Shown: in pieces, positions 23,975-31,513 of the stretch
Layout of the letters: each line of letters starts with the position of its first letter
How positions within the stretch are numbered: the stretch's first letter is position 1
From: Prevotella pallens ATCC 700821
GTDB taxonomy: Bacteria; Bacteroidota; Bacteroidia; Bacteroidales; Bacteroidaceae
DNA length: 40,492 bases
Reading direction: 5' to 3'
Assembly: GCF_000220255.1 (NCBI RefSeq)
Contig: NZ_GL982514.1
Coordinates: 590,978-631,469 of the forward strand
Notes under the pieces: model-generated
What the model saw: only the letters and a program-made list of their open reading frames with translations
What the model was told of the DNA's origin: nothing
Databases searched by the model: none
Position numbers and translations under genes: made by a program

Positions 23975-26794
23975 ATGAGATTAAAAAACATTTTTATAGC
24001 TATTTTTGCGCTATTCGCAACAGAAGTAATAGCACAAAACGAAATGGCAGATATGCCAAAGGCACCTGTTGATGCTGCTGTTAAGATTGGACACCTTGAT
24101 AATGGGCTTACCTACTACATTAGAAAGAACAATTATCCAGAAGGAAAAGTAAACTTCTATATAGCTCATAAGGTTGGAGCAATACAAGAATTAGACAACC
24201 AAGATGGTTTAGCGCACTTGCTAGAACACATGGCTTTCAACGGATCAAAGCATTTCCCAGACGACTCTGTAGTGAAATTTATGGATAAAACTGGTGGCGG
24301 CTGGAACGCATACACTACTGCCGACCACACAGTTTACTACCTTACAGGTATTAATGCTAAGCGCCCTACACTCGTAGACTCTTGTTTGCTTGTGCTAAGC
24401 GATTGGTCGCAAGGACTTACACTCACTGCAGACCAAATTGAAACAGAACGCGATGTGGTGCATAACGAATATCGCGGACACAACGCAATGCAACGATTGC
24501 TACGCGCTGCTAATGCAGATTTGTTCCCAAATAGTATATACGGAAAACGCACTGTAATAGGAAGTATGGACGTTATAGACAAATGTAACCCCGAAACACT
24601 ACGTGCGTATTACCGTAAATGGTACTTCCCTGGCAATCAGGCTATCATTATCGTGGGCGACATAGACCCCGATAAGATTGAAGCGAGCATTAAACGCCTG
24701 TTCAACGATTTGAAACCATCAAAGGAAGCTACTAAAGCAACACCTGTAATGGTAGACGATAACAACAACACTCTATATGCATTTGGTAGCAATAAAGAGG
24801 TATCACAAGAGATATTCCAACTCTATCGCAAAATAGAATATATCGCACCAGAAGAGAAAAACTCTCTTATGTACCTCTACATTAAGCCTATGTACTCGCT
24901 TGTGAATATTATGTTTAACAACCGTATGCAGAAAATAGCACAAGCACCTGAGTCAAACATTACTGTTGCGCAAGGCGATGTAGACGACTATGCTGGTCAA
25001 ACCATTACTCGCGAAGCAGAAAGCATTGTGGTTGTTCCTAAGCCTGGAAAAGAGAAAGAGGCTATGGCGCAAATTATCCGCGAAATGAATCGCATCGGAC
25101 TATATGGCTTTACCGAATCAGAATTTAAACATGCAAAAGAAGCTTACAAGGCTTCACTCGACAATCAGTATAACAATCGTTCCACAATAACAAACGATAC
25201 TTATGCTCAGACGCTTATCGAGAACTTCCTCGAAGGCGAACCTTATAGCACCATAGAACAGTTACACGAACTCTACGACCAAGTTCTACCAATGCTTCCA
25301 TTGGCTACTGTCAACGAAATGGCTAAGAATTTAATCAACGTAAATGAAAAGAACTTTGCCATTAGTGTAATTCTTCAAGAGAAAGATGGTAAGACTGGAT
25401 TCACTAAAGCAGAACTCCCTGGTATTGTAAACGCTGCACGCGCAGAAAAAGTTGATGCTTACGTAGACAATACAAAGGAAGAGCCAATGATGCTTAAGGA
25501 GCCTAATCCGGGAAAGATTGTCAGTGAAAGAGCTTTAAAACAGTTTGATGCAAAAGAACTTACTCTCTCTAATGGAGCAAAAGTTATTCTGAAGAAAACC
25601 AACCTCAAAGCAAACGAGATTCTTATGATGGCTACCGCAGCAGGCGGAAAGAGCATTGGCAAGAACGAAAACCTTGCTATGCGTAAACTGTGGGACGATA
25701 TTGCAAGCATACATGGACTTGGAACAAAAGACATTAACGACCTTGCCAATATCGCACAAACCAAAACTACAAACATAGAAGCAGGTATAAGTAACGATCT
25801 TCACTACCTTAGTGGCTCTACCGTAAACCAGAATTTAGAGACATTAATGCAGATGATAAACCTTAGTTTCACTGGAATTAAGAAAGACGAAAACTATTAT
25901 AAGCTCATAACACAATATATGAAAGGTAAGCTCGAGGGCAAAGCAAACGACCCTGAGATGGTTTTCCAAGACTCTGTAATGTATTATGGACACAACAAAC
26001 AGCTTGATGCACTTTCTCCTGACCCTAAAGATATAGACAATATCAACTACGATCGTGCTCTCGAACTCTATCGTCAGTTATTCAGCAATGCTTCTGAATT
26101 CACTTTCGTATTCGTTGGAAGTTTCGACGAAGCTACCATTAAACCACTCATTGCAAAATATATAGCCTCTCTCCCATCAAACAAGAAGAAGGCAGAACTG
26201 GCAGATATGCGTAACTACACAAAGGGTAACGTTGAAAAGAGCTTCAGCTTCAAAATGTCTAACCCACAGAGCAAGATAGTTGATACTTATCGTTCAGAGA
26301 AAGTGCCCTATACGCTTGAAAACCAACTAAACGCTTCTGTATTAGGACAATATCTTTGGAACAAGATGTTTGAGATTATCCGTGAAAAGGAAAGTGCGGT
26401 ATATACGCCAATGCCAAGCGTTAGTCTTGAAAACGACTTAAACGGAAACTATCTCGTAATTGGTTGCGAATTGGCTACCAATCCAGAGAAAACAGCCATA
26501 GCAAAGAAACTTGCAAAAGAAATCATCTACGATGCACAGACTAAGATAACCAACGAAGATGTAGCAAGAGCGAAAGAATCTATTCTTAAAAATCATTCTG
26601 ATGCATTGAAAAAGAATAGCTACTGGCTGAGCGTTCTCTCTGATTATGCAACCTACGGTGTTGATAGAGCTAACGGCTTCGATGCTGTTATGAAAGCAAT
26701 GACACCACAAACATTAGGAAACATAGCTAAAACTGTATTGAAGTCTGGCAACCATATCCAGGTAACAATGAATGCAGAGAAGCTTGAAAAGTAA
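23975..26794 (+). CDS. Exported M16-family zinc metalloprotease
   Basis: A 939-residue protein with a signal peptide, MRLKNIFIAIFALFATEVIA. It has the duplicated insulinase/pitrilysin layout. The active N-terminal M16 domain carries the inverted zinc motif HLLEH at residues 81-85, with the distal Glu probably in ERDVVHNEYR (about 165). An M16C domain follows (YYRKWYFPGNQAIIIVGDID). The second, inactive half starts near residue 520 and includes TFVFVGSFDEATIKPLI. It likely degrades peptides in the periplasm. No convincing promoter is seen in the 113-bp A-rich gap upstream, so transcription from the DUF2975 promoter is possible. Two hairpins follow the stop. Confidence 0.94.
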   Translation: MRLKNIFIAIFALFATEVIAQNEMADMPKAPVDAAVKIGHLDNGLTYYIRKNNYPEGKVNFYIAHKVGAIQELDNQDGLAHLLEHMAFNGSKHFPDDSVVKFMDKTGGGWNAYTTADHTVYYLTGINAKRPTLVDSCLLVLSDWSQGLTLTADQIETERDVVHNEYRGHNAMQRLLRAANADLFPNSIYGKRTVIGSMDVIDKCNPETLRAYYRKWYFPGNQAIIIVGDIDPDKIEASIKRLFNDLKPSKEATKATPVMVDDNNNTLYAFGSNKEVSQEIFQLYRKIEYIAPEEKNSLMYLYIKPMYSLVNIMFNNRMQKIAQAPESNITVAQGDVDDYAGQTITREAESIVVVPKPGKEKEAMAQIIREMNRIGLYGFTESEFKHAKEAYKASLDNQYNNRSTITNDTYAQTLIENFLEGEPYSTIEQLHELYDQVLPMLPLATVNEMAKNLINVNEKNFAISVILQEKDGKTGFTKAELPGIVNAARAEKVDAYVDNTKEEPMMLKEPNPGKIVSERALKQFDAKELTLSNGAKVILKKTNLKANEILMMATAAGGKSIGKNENLAMRKLWDDIASIHGLGTKDINDLANIAQTKTTNIEAGISNDLHYLSGSTVNQNLETLMQMINLSFTGIKKDENYYKLITQYMKGKLEGKANDPEMVFQDSVMYYGHNKQLDALSPDPKDIDNINYDRALELYRQLFSNASEFTFVFVGSFDEATIKPLIAKYIASLPSNKKKAELADMRNYTKGNVEKSFSFKMSNPQSKIVDTYRSEKVPYTLENQLNASVLGQYLWNKMFEIIREKESAVYTPMPSVSLENDLNGNYLVIGCELATNPEKTAIAKKLAKEIIYDAQTKITNEDVARAKESILKNHSDALKKNSYWLSVLSDYATYGVDRANGFDAVMKAMTPQTLGNIAKTVLKSGNHIQVTMNAEKLEK

Positions 26795-26811
26795 AACAAA
26801 CAGAATAAACA

Positions 26812-26852
26812 CAGCAACTTCTCGTTGCACAAAAGCTCATCGAGGAGTGCTG
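26812..26852 (+). terminator. Hairpin after the M16 protease gene
   Basis: CAGCA/TGCTG and CTTCTCG/CGAGGAG form a 12-bp stem with one bulged A. A second hairpin, CCCCTTG (26882-26888) with CAGGGGG (26909-26915), follows. Either may end the protease mRNA; neither has an ideal T tract directly after it. Confidence 0.55.
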
Positions 26853-26966
26853 TTCTCATAATAATATATAATAACTGGTAGCCCCTTGTTTTTTTATAGT
26901 TATTCTCGCAGGGGGATTTGCATTTAAATTTAGATTTTGATTTTATGACATTTAGATGGTGGTGTT

Positions 26967-27139
26967 CTGATTGCTGGGAAGCAGTTAGTACACAAACCAC
27001 AAAAAGCTGAGAAGCTTTAAGTGGTACTGGGGTATGAATATCGTCTTTACACCCTATAAGTTCTCTCGTAAGACGATAGATAATCTCCAGGCAAGACGGT
27101 AGAGAATGCACTTTATATAGTGCGTTCTCTATTTTTTTT
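26967..27139 (+). ncRNA. Candidate structured non-coding RNA
   Basis: Four hairpins follow in order. CTGATTGCT, loop GGGA, AGCAGTTAG (26967-26988). ACCAC, AA, AAAGCT, loop GAGA, AGCTTT, AA, GTGGT (26996-27025). ATCGTCTT with AAGACGAT (27040-27077). Finally a terminator with a 13-bp stem and T8 (27100-27139). The first two loops are GNRA tetraloops. No protein frame is convincing on either strand. I cannot find a consensus promoter directly upstream, so the 5' end is uncertain, and it could be a processed 3' part of the M16 mRNA. No known family was recognised. Confidence 0.55.
27100..27139 (+). terminator. Strong intrinsic terminator of the structured RNA
   Basis: TAGAGAATGCACT and AGTGCGTTCTCTA form 13 pairs (one G-U) with a 6-nt loop, followed by T8. 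It is 305 bp beyond the M16 stop, after two earlier hairpins. Confidence 0.9.
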
Positions 27140-27269
27140 GTTGCGAAAAATATACAATCAAAATCGAACGATAATAGAAGATTGGCTGGAAAATCATCTG
27201 CTATACCTACTACTTACTCACTAATAGAATAGAATACTGTAAATGCTTAGAAAAGCCTGTAGGAAATTT

Positions 27270-27467
27270 GTTTCGTTTATTTCATAAATCTACTGCATTC
27301 GTTGCAAATATCTATCACATTCGTTTTAGATATCTCTAACGTTTGTCTTAGAAATCTATCACATTCGTTTTAGATATCTCTAACGTTTGTCTTAGATATC
27401 TCTAACTATCGTTTCAGATATCTCTAACGATCGCCTCAGATATCTATCCGTAATAAATTAGATATCA
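27270..27467 (-). repeat. 22-bp palindrome-core array, locus 4 (9 units)
   Basis: This is the longest array. In the minus-strand reading, unit starts are at 27467, 27445, 27423, 27401, 27379, 27357, 27335, 27313 and 27291. Cores are TGATATCT, five AGATATCT, and degenerate AGATTTCT, AGATATTT and AGATTTAT toward the end. Two neighbouring 44-bp pairs (27314-27357 and 27358-27401) are identical at 43 of 44 bases, a recent duplication. The head lies at 27468-27503 and shares ATTATAATAT with locus 1. It is 131 bp beyond the terminator at 27100-27139. The remaining sequence 27504-27650 holds only the palindrome CTTCAGCTGAAG (27519-27530). Confidence 0.93.
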
Positions 27468-27650
27468 CAAAAAACCTAATTTTTTATAGCTTCATATTAT
27501 AATGGTTGAAATATATTTCTTCAGCTGAAGTCTATGAAATTAATTCTTCTGCAATATTCTGATTTTCACTTCAATAGGCCATTAAACCGTTTATAAACTA
27601 TTTTAGGGTGTTTTCATCGCTCCTATTCATCTTCCATTTGCTTGTTGGCA

Positions 27651-27725
27651 TATTGTTTAGCTTATTCTCTTAGACGTAGTCTGCTACACCACTAACAATA
27701 ATACAGGCAATACGCTAACCATCAA
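27651..27725 (+). repeat. Dispersed intergenic repeat, copy R2
   Basis: It starts with CTTGTTGGCATATTGTTT, nearly identical to R1, and continues with AGCTTAT, GTAGTCTGCTAC and AACAATAATACA, shared with R3. It lies about 80 bp beyond the stop of the SUKH gene. Confidence 0.65.
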
Positions 27726-27804
27726 ACAAAATCTGCACATATTCTAACAACCAATTCGGGGTTAAACAAACATACCGAATTGCCGCACCACTCTTCTATT
27801 TCTA

Positions 27805-28224
27805 TTAATAGAACGAATTAAGAAAGTCGGTAAAGGTTTCTGAAACCAAAACAAATGCTTTGTTTTCAACACATTCAGCCTCAATTATATATATGTATCC
27901 ACATGTATCTTGTGCCACCGAAATAAGGTAAATATTGCCACCATTATCGTAAGCAAAAGGAATTTTGCCATCAAAAACAACGCCGCTCTTTTCGTAATCG
28001 CTTATAATTTTCTCAACAGAAAGCGCACCGTATTTAATGGGATAGAAACCGTTGATAGTAAAAAGATGGTTCTTTCCTTTTACATTTTCATAAGGAGGAT
28101 AGCCTCCGTTGTATTTTAAATAATGCTCTTTGAAAGCCTTTGGAAGAGCAATATTATATTGCTGTTCAAATGCTGCAAGTTCTTCTGCTGTAAGTTTTTG
28201 TTCGTATTGTTCAAACTCCATCAC
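27805..28224 (-). CDS. SMI1/KNR4 (SUKH) family immunity-like protein
   Basis: A 139-residue acidic soluble protein. The N-terminal LTAEELAAFEQQYNIALPKA, then YLKYNGGYPP, is the SUKH-1 signature; GKIPFAYDNGGNIYLISV is the conserved middle. SUKH proteins are mostly immunity proteins against polymorphic or contact-dependent toxins, but some are housekeeping or phage-related. No toxin gene is next to it, so it is an orphan here. It has its own promoter (28297-28328) and is flanked on both sides by repeat elements (R2, R3 and array locus 4), which suggests an accessory spot between conserved genes. Confidence 0.88.
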   Translation of the reverse strand: MMEFEQYEQKLTAEELAAFEQQYNIALPKAFKEHYLKYNGGYPPYENVKGKNHLFTINGFYPIKYGALSVEKIISDYEKSGVVFDGKIPFAYDNGGNIYLISVAQDTCGYIYIIEAECVENKAFVLVSETFTDFLNSFY

Positions 28225-28296
28225 TCTTTAAGTTCTTAATTTGTGCATTGCAACTCGCTCACAAGAATATGCTTACCATAGAGTTACACTGTTTTG

Positions 28297-28328
28297 CAAA
28301 GATACTCATTCCTGTCTATTTCTCCAAA
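28297..28328 (-). promoter_or_regulatory. Promoter of the SUKH gene
   Basis: On the minus strand TTTG (28325-28328), 20 bp, TATCTTTG (28297-28304), an exact consensus about 70 bp upstream of the start codon. Confidence 0.85.
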
Positions 28329-28385
28329 ACATTGTTTTAAAAACTGTTATCGCTGTTCGTTGCAATCATTATAACTTTGCAGAAG

Positions 28386-28492
28386 TGTGGCACAACAAGC
28401 AAAACAGCTTATCTTTCTATCTCGCCATAGTCCGCTACTTTTTTGTTATAAAGTCTATCTATCTGCGCAACAATAATACAAAATTTGTCAAA
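28386..28492 (+). repeat. Dispersed intergenic repeat, copy R3
   Basis: It shares CATAGTCCGCTAC and the tail CTGCGCAACAATAATACAAA followed by ATTTGTCAA with R1 (6262-6330), roughly 70% identical by eye over about 68 bp. It sits between the SUKH promoter and the ftsY promoter. The rest of that gap, 28493-28709, is AT-rich and without other features. Confidence 0.62.
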
Positions 28493-28709
28493 GAACCAAT
28501 GTTTCACTTAATTAAAATACAACAAAAACAAGTTACATAGAAAGCCATAAAAATTAGAAGAAATATAGAAATCATAAAACATAGAAGCATAAAACATAAG
28601 ATAAACGCTAATATATCTACACGTTATAAAATTGCCCAAAACGCTAAGACACCTCAAAAAACTATACCGCACCTATTTGCATTTATCCTTATTATTCTCA
28701 CTCTTATTA

Positions 28710-28741
28710 TTTGTTTCTTTAGCCGTTTTTTGGTAACTTTG
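28710..28741 (+). promoter_or_regulatory. Promoter of ftsY
   Basis: TTTG (28710-28713), 20 bp, TAACTTTG (28734-28741). The ATG at 28759 is 17 bp further on, so the leader is about 12 nt. Confidence 0.87.
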
Positions 28742-28758
28742 CAAGAAATTAGCTAATT

Positions 28759-29715
28759 ATGGGATTTTTTGGACTTTTCAATAAGAAGAAAAAGGAAGTA
28801 CTAGATAAGGGTCTTGAGACCACAAAGCAAAGCGTTTTTTCGAAAATAACGCGTGCCATAGCAGGAAAATCAAAGGTAGACGATGAAGTTTTAGACAATT
28901 TAGAAGAGATACTTATAACGTCTGACGTGGGCGTTAATACTACCGTAAAGATTATTGAACGCATAGAAGAACGCATTGCACGCGATAAATATGTTTCAAC
29001 TTCCGAACTTAATAATGTGTTAAGAGCAGAAATAGCAGCCCTCTTAACCGAAAACAACACTGAAAATGCCGAAGATTGGGACTTTCCAACCAGCCATAAA
29101 CCATACGTAATTTTGGTAGTTGGTGTAAACGGAGTGGGCAAAACAACCACCATTGGTAAACTTGCCTATCAGTTTAAAAAAGCTGGAAAGAAAGTTTATT
29201 TAGGTGCTGCCGACACCTTCCGTGCTGCTGCCGTAGAGCAAATACAAATCTGGGGCGACCGTGTTGGTGTTCCTGTCATTAAGCAACAAATGGGTTCCGA
29301 TCCAGCAAGTGTGGCGTTCGACACCCTTCAAAGTGCAAAGGCAAACAATGCCGATGTAGTTATCATCGACACAGCTGGCCGCTTACACAACAAAGTTGGC
29401 TTAATGAACGAGCTTAAAAAGATAAAAGACGTAATGAAAAAAGTATTGCCCGAAGCACCAGACGACGTTATGTTGGTGCTTGATGGTAGTACAGGGCAGA
29501 ACGCATTCGAGCAAGCTAAACAGTTCGCATCCGTTACGCAGATTACTTCCTTAGCTATCACCAAACTCGATGGAACAGCAAAAGGTGGCGTTGTAATAGG
29601 CATTAGCGACCAGCTAAAAGTGCCCGTACGCTACATTGGTTTAGGCGAAGGCATGGAAGACCTACAACTGTTTAACAAAGAACAGTTTGTAGACAGCTTG
29701 TTTAAGCAAGACTAA
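28759..29715 (+). CDS. ftsY: Signal recognition particle receptor FtsY
   Basis: A 318-residue GTPase that docks SRP-ribosome complexes at the inner membrane. A short basic N-terminus (FFGLFNKKKK) precedes the helical N domain with VDDEVLDNLEEILITSDVG. The G domain has the P-loop VVGVNGVGKTTTIGK, the insertion-box region LGAADTFRAAAVEQIQIW, VVIIDTAGRLHNKVGLMNEL, and TKLDGTAKGGVVIG. It lacks the long acidic A domain of the E. coli protein, as is usual in Bacteroidetes. Its own promoter lies just upstream, and rimO follows after 63 bp on the same strand. Confidence 0.97.
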   Translation: MGFFGLFNKKKKEVLDKGLETTKQSVFSKITRAIAGKSKVDDEVLDNLEEILITSDVGVNTTVKIIERIEERIARDKYVSTSELNNVLRAEIAALLTENNTENAEDWDFPTSHKPYVILVVGVNGVGKTTTIGKLAYQFKKAGKKVYLGAADTFRAAAVEQIQIWGDRVGVPVIKQQMGSDPASVAFDTLQSAKANNADVVIIDTAGRLHNKVGLMNELKKIKDVMKKVLPEAPDDVMLVLDGSTGQNAFEQAKQFASVTQITSLAITKLDGTAKGGVVIGISDQLKVPVRYIGLGEGMEDLQLFNKEQFVDSLFKQD

Positions 29716-29778
29716 ACCCTACCCTACACTCTATTCGAGGAGAAAAAACAAATACCCAAAGCGTTGGAATACAACTGA

Positions 29779-31086
29779 ATGAAGAAGAATCAGATAGATA
29801 TTATAACGATGGGGTGCTCAAAAAATCTTGTCGATTCAGAGCTCCTTATGAAGCAATTCGAAGCAAACGGCTATAACTGTGTGCACGATTCGGATACACC
29901 CGAAGGCGAAATTGCCGTTATAAACACTTGCGGTTTTATAGAAACAGCAAAGGAAGAAAGTATCAATACAATACTTGAATTTGTAAACAGAAAAGAGAAC
30001 GGACAGCTCAAACAACTATATGTTATGGGCTGTTTGTCGCAAAGATACAAAGAAGAACTACAAAAAGAAATTCCTGAAGTAGATAAATTCTACGGCAAAT
30101 TCAACTTTAAACAGCTCATTTCAGACCTTGGAAAGGCTGAAATACCATCGTGCGATGGGCGCCGACACCTTACTACACCACCACATTATGCTTACATAAA
30201 AATTGCCGAAGGGTGCGATCGACATTGCGCCTATTGTGCTATTCCGCTGATAACAGGCAAACATCACTCGCGTAAAATAGACGATATACTGAACGAAGTT
30301 ACCGAATTGGCTGCCAACGGAGTTAAGGAATTCCAAATAATAGAGCAAGAACTAACTTACTACGGTGTAGACTTAGACGGCAAACACCATATTACCGAAC
30401 TTATTTCGCATATAGCAGACATTCCTGGTGTTGAATGGATACGACTCCATTACGCTTATCCAAACCAATTTCCATACGACTTACTCGATGTAATACGCAA
30501 TAAGCCACAGGTTTGCAAGTATCTTGACGTTGCGCTACAACACGTTTCCAACAATATGCTAACTCGTATGCAGCGCCACGTTACAAAGCAAGATACCATC
30601 GACTTTATACGTACCTTACGCGAAAAAGTGCCTGGTCTGCACATACGAACAACGCTCATGGTGGGCTTTCCGGGTGAAACCGAAGAAGACTTTAACGAAT
30701 TATTAGACTTCGTTAGATGGGCACGATTCGAACGTATGGGTGCTTTCGCCTACTCGCACGAGGAAGGTACGTATAGCGCACAACACTACAAAGACGATGT
30801 TCCTTCTGAAGTAAAGCAGCAACGACTTGATAAGTTGATGGCTTTACAGCAAGAAATATCGGCTGAAATAGAAGCAGAAAAGATTGGACAGACACTAAAG
30901 GTGATTATCGATCGCAAAGAAGGCGACTACTATATAGGTAGAAGCGAGTTCTGTTCGCCTGATGTAGACCCCGAAGTGTTGGTAAAAGCTAAGCAACCAT
31001 TGGTTATTGGTAATTTCTATTTGGTAAAAATAACAGCAGCCGACGAGTTCGATCTCTATGGAGATGTGGTTGCTACACCGCAATAG
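29779..31086 (+). CDS. rimO: Ribosomal protein S12 methylthiotransferase RimO
   Basis: A 435-residue radical-SAM enzyme that adds a methylthio group to the conserved Asp of ribosomal protein S12. The N-terminal UPF0004 domain holds three cluster cysteines in MGCSKNLVDSE, NTCGFIETAKEE and VMGCLSQRY. The radical-SAM motif is GCDRHCAYCAIP. EQELTYYG replaces the more usual form of the RimO signature. A TRAM domain closes the protein (GQTLKVIIDRKEGDYYIGRS onward). Length and motif order separate it from MiaB. It is probably co-transcribed with ftsY. Confidence 0.95.
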   Translation: MKKNQIDIITMGCSKNLVDSELLMKQFEANGYNCVHDSDTPEGEIAVINTCGFIETAKEESINTILEFVNRKENGQLKQLYVMGCLSQRYKEELQKEIPEVDKFYGKFNFKQLISDLGKAEIPSCDGRRHLTTPPHYAYIKIAEGCDRHCAYCAIPLITGKHHSRKIDDILNEVTELAANGVKEFQIIEQELTYYGVDLDGKHHITELISHIADIPGVEWIRLHYAYPNQFPYDLLDVIRNKPQVCKYLDVALQHVSNNMLTRMQRHVTKQDTIDFIRTLREKVPGLHIRTTLMVGFPGETEEDFNELLDFVRWARFERMGAFAYSHEEGTYSAQHYKDDVPSEVKQQRLDKLMALQQEISAEIEAEKIGQTLKVIIDRKEGDYYIGRSEFCSPDVDPEVLVKAKQPLVIGNFYLVKITAADEFDLYGDVVATPQ

Positions 31087-31173
31087 AACAACAATATATA
31101 CTGTGATGCTGGTACGCACAACGCAAATTAAGATGCGCAGAAAACAAACACGCATAGCACAGCAACAAAAAAC

Positions 31174-31187
31174 TTCCTTATAAGGAA
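31174..31187. promoter_or_regulatory. Perfect 14-bp palindrome upstream of the HU gene
   Basis: TTCCTTATAAGGAA is a perfect palindrome 38 bp before the HU start codon. It could be an operator for a dimeric regulator; no consensus promoter is visible beside it. Confidence 0.45.
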
Positions 31188-31225
31188 TAACAGAACAACG
31201 TTTTTAAGAAGCAAACAACCCTAAG

Positions 31226-31513
31226 ATGAACAATAAAGAATTTATAAGTGCATTGGCAAACAAAGTGGGACGAACACAAGACGAAACACAAAAGCTTGTG
31301 AATACTGCCTTGCAAGCAATGGGCGACAACTTCGAATCGGGCGATCCTGTATTAGTCTCAGGATTCGGCGCCTTCGAAGTTAAGAAGCGACTCGAACGTA
31401 TTATGAACAATCCAGCCACAGGATTGAGAATGCTTGTGCCACCTAAACTGGTGCTAAACTTCCGTGCGGCAGCCTCTATAAAAGAAAAGCTAAAGAAAGG
31501 AGGGGCTGAGTAA
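31226..31513 (+). CDS. HU-family DNA-binding protein
   Basis: A 95-residue HU/IHF-type nucleoid protein that bends and compacts DNA as a dimer. The N-terminal helices are MNNKEFISALANKVGRTQDE. The body has the signature VLVSGFGAFEVKKRLERIMN, then the arm NPATGLRMLVPPKLVLNFRA with the conserved Pro. Its stop codon shares a base with the next start (TAATG at 31511), so it is coupled to the membrane-anchored HU fusion downstream. The two may form heterodimers; this is inference. Confidence 0.93.
   Translation: MNNKEFISALANKVGRTQDETQKLVNTALQAMGDNFESGDPVLVSGFGAFEVKKRLERIMNNPATGLRMLVPPKLVLNFRAAASIKEKLKKGGAE

Noticed and set aside
26990..27050. Decayed 5S rRNA fragment
   Set aside because: GAGAAG and TGGTACTG recall 5S rRNA, but the order and the missing remaining helices do not fit, and the same bases form local GNRA hairpins.
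26653..27111. 152-codon minus-strand frame
   Set aside because: It overlaps the end of the M16 gene antisense, is low-complexity and Cys/Leu-rich, and covers the hairpins that are better explained as RNA.
27270..27467. CRISPR array
   Set aside because: The 22-bp units abut each other with no unique spacers between constant repeats, the variable part is itself a diverged copy, and no cas genes are present. The same applies to the other five loci and to the 44-bp arrays.
28372..28379. Plus-strand promoter (TAACTTTG) for another small RNA
   Set aside because: The -7 box is good, but no -33 box and no terminator before the ftsY promoter could be found.
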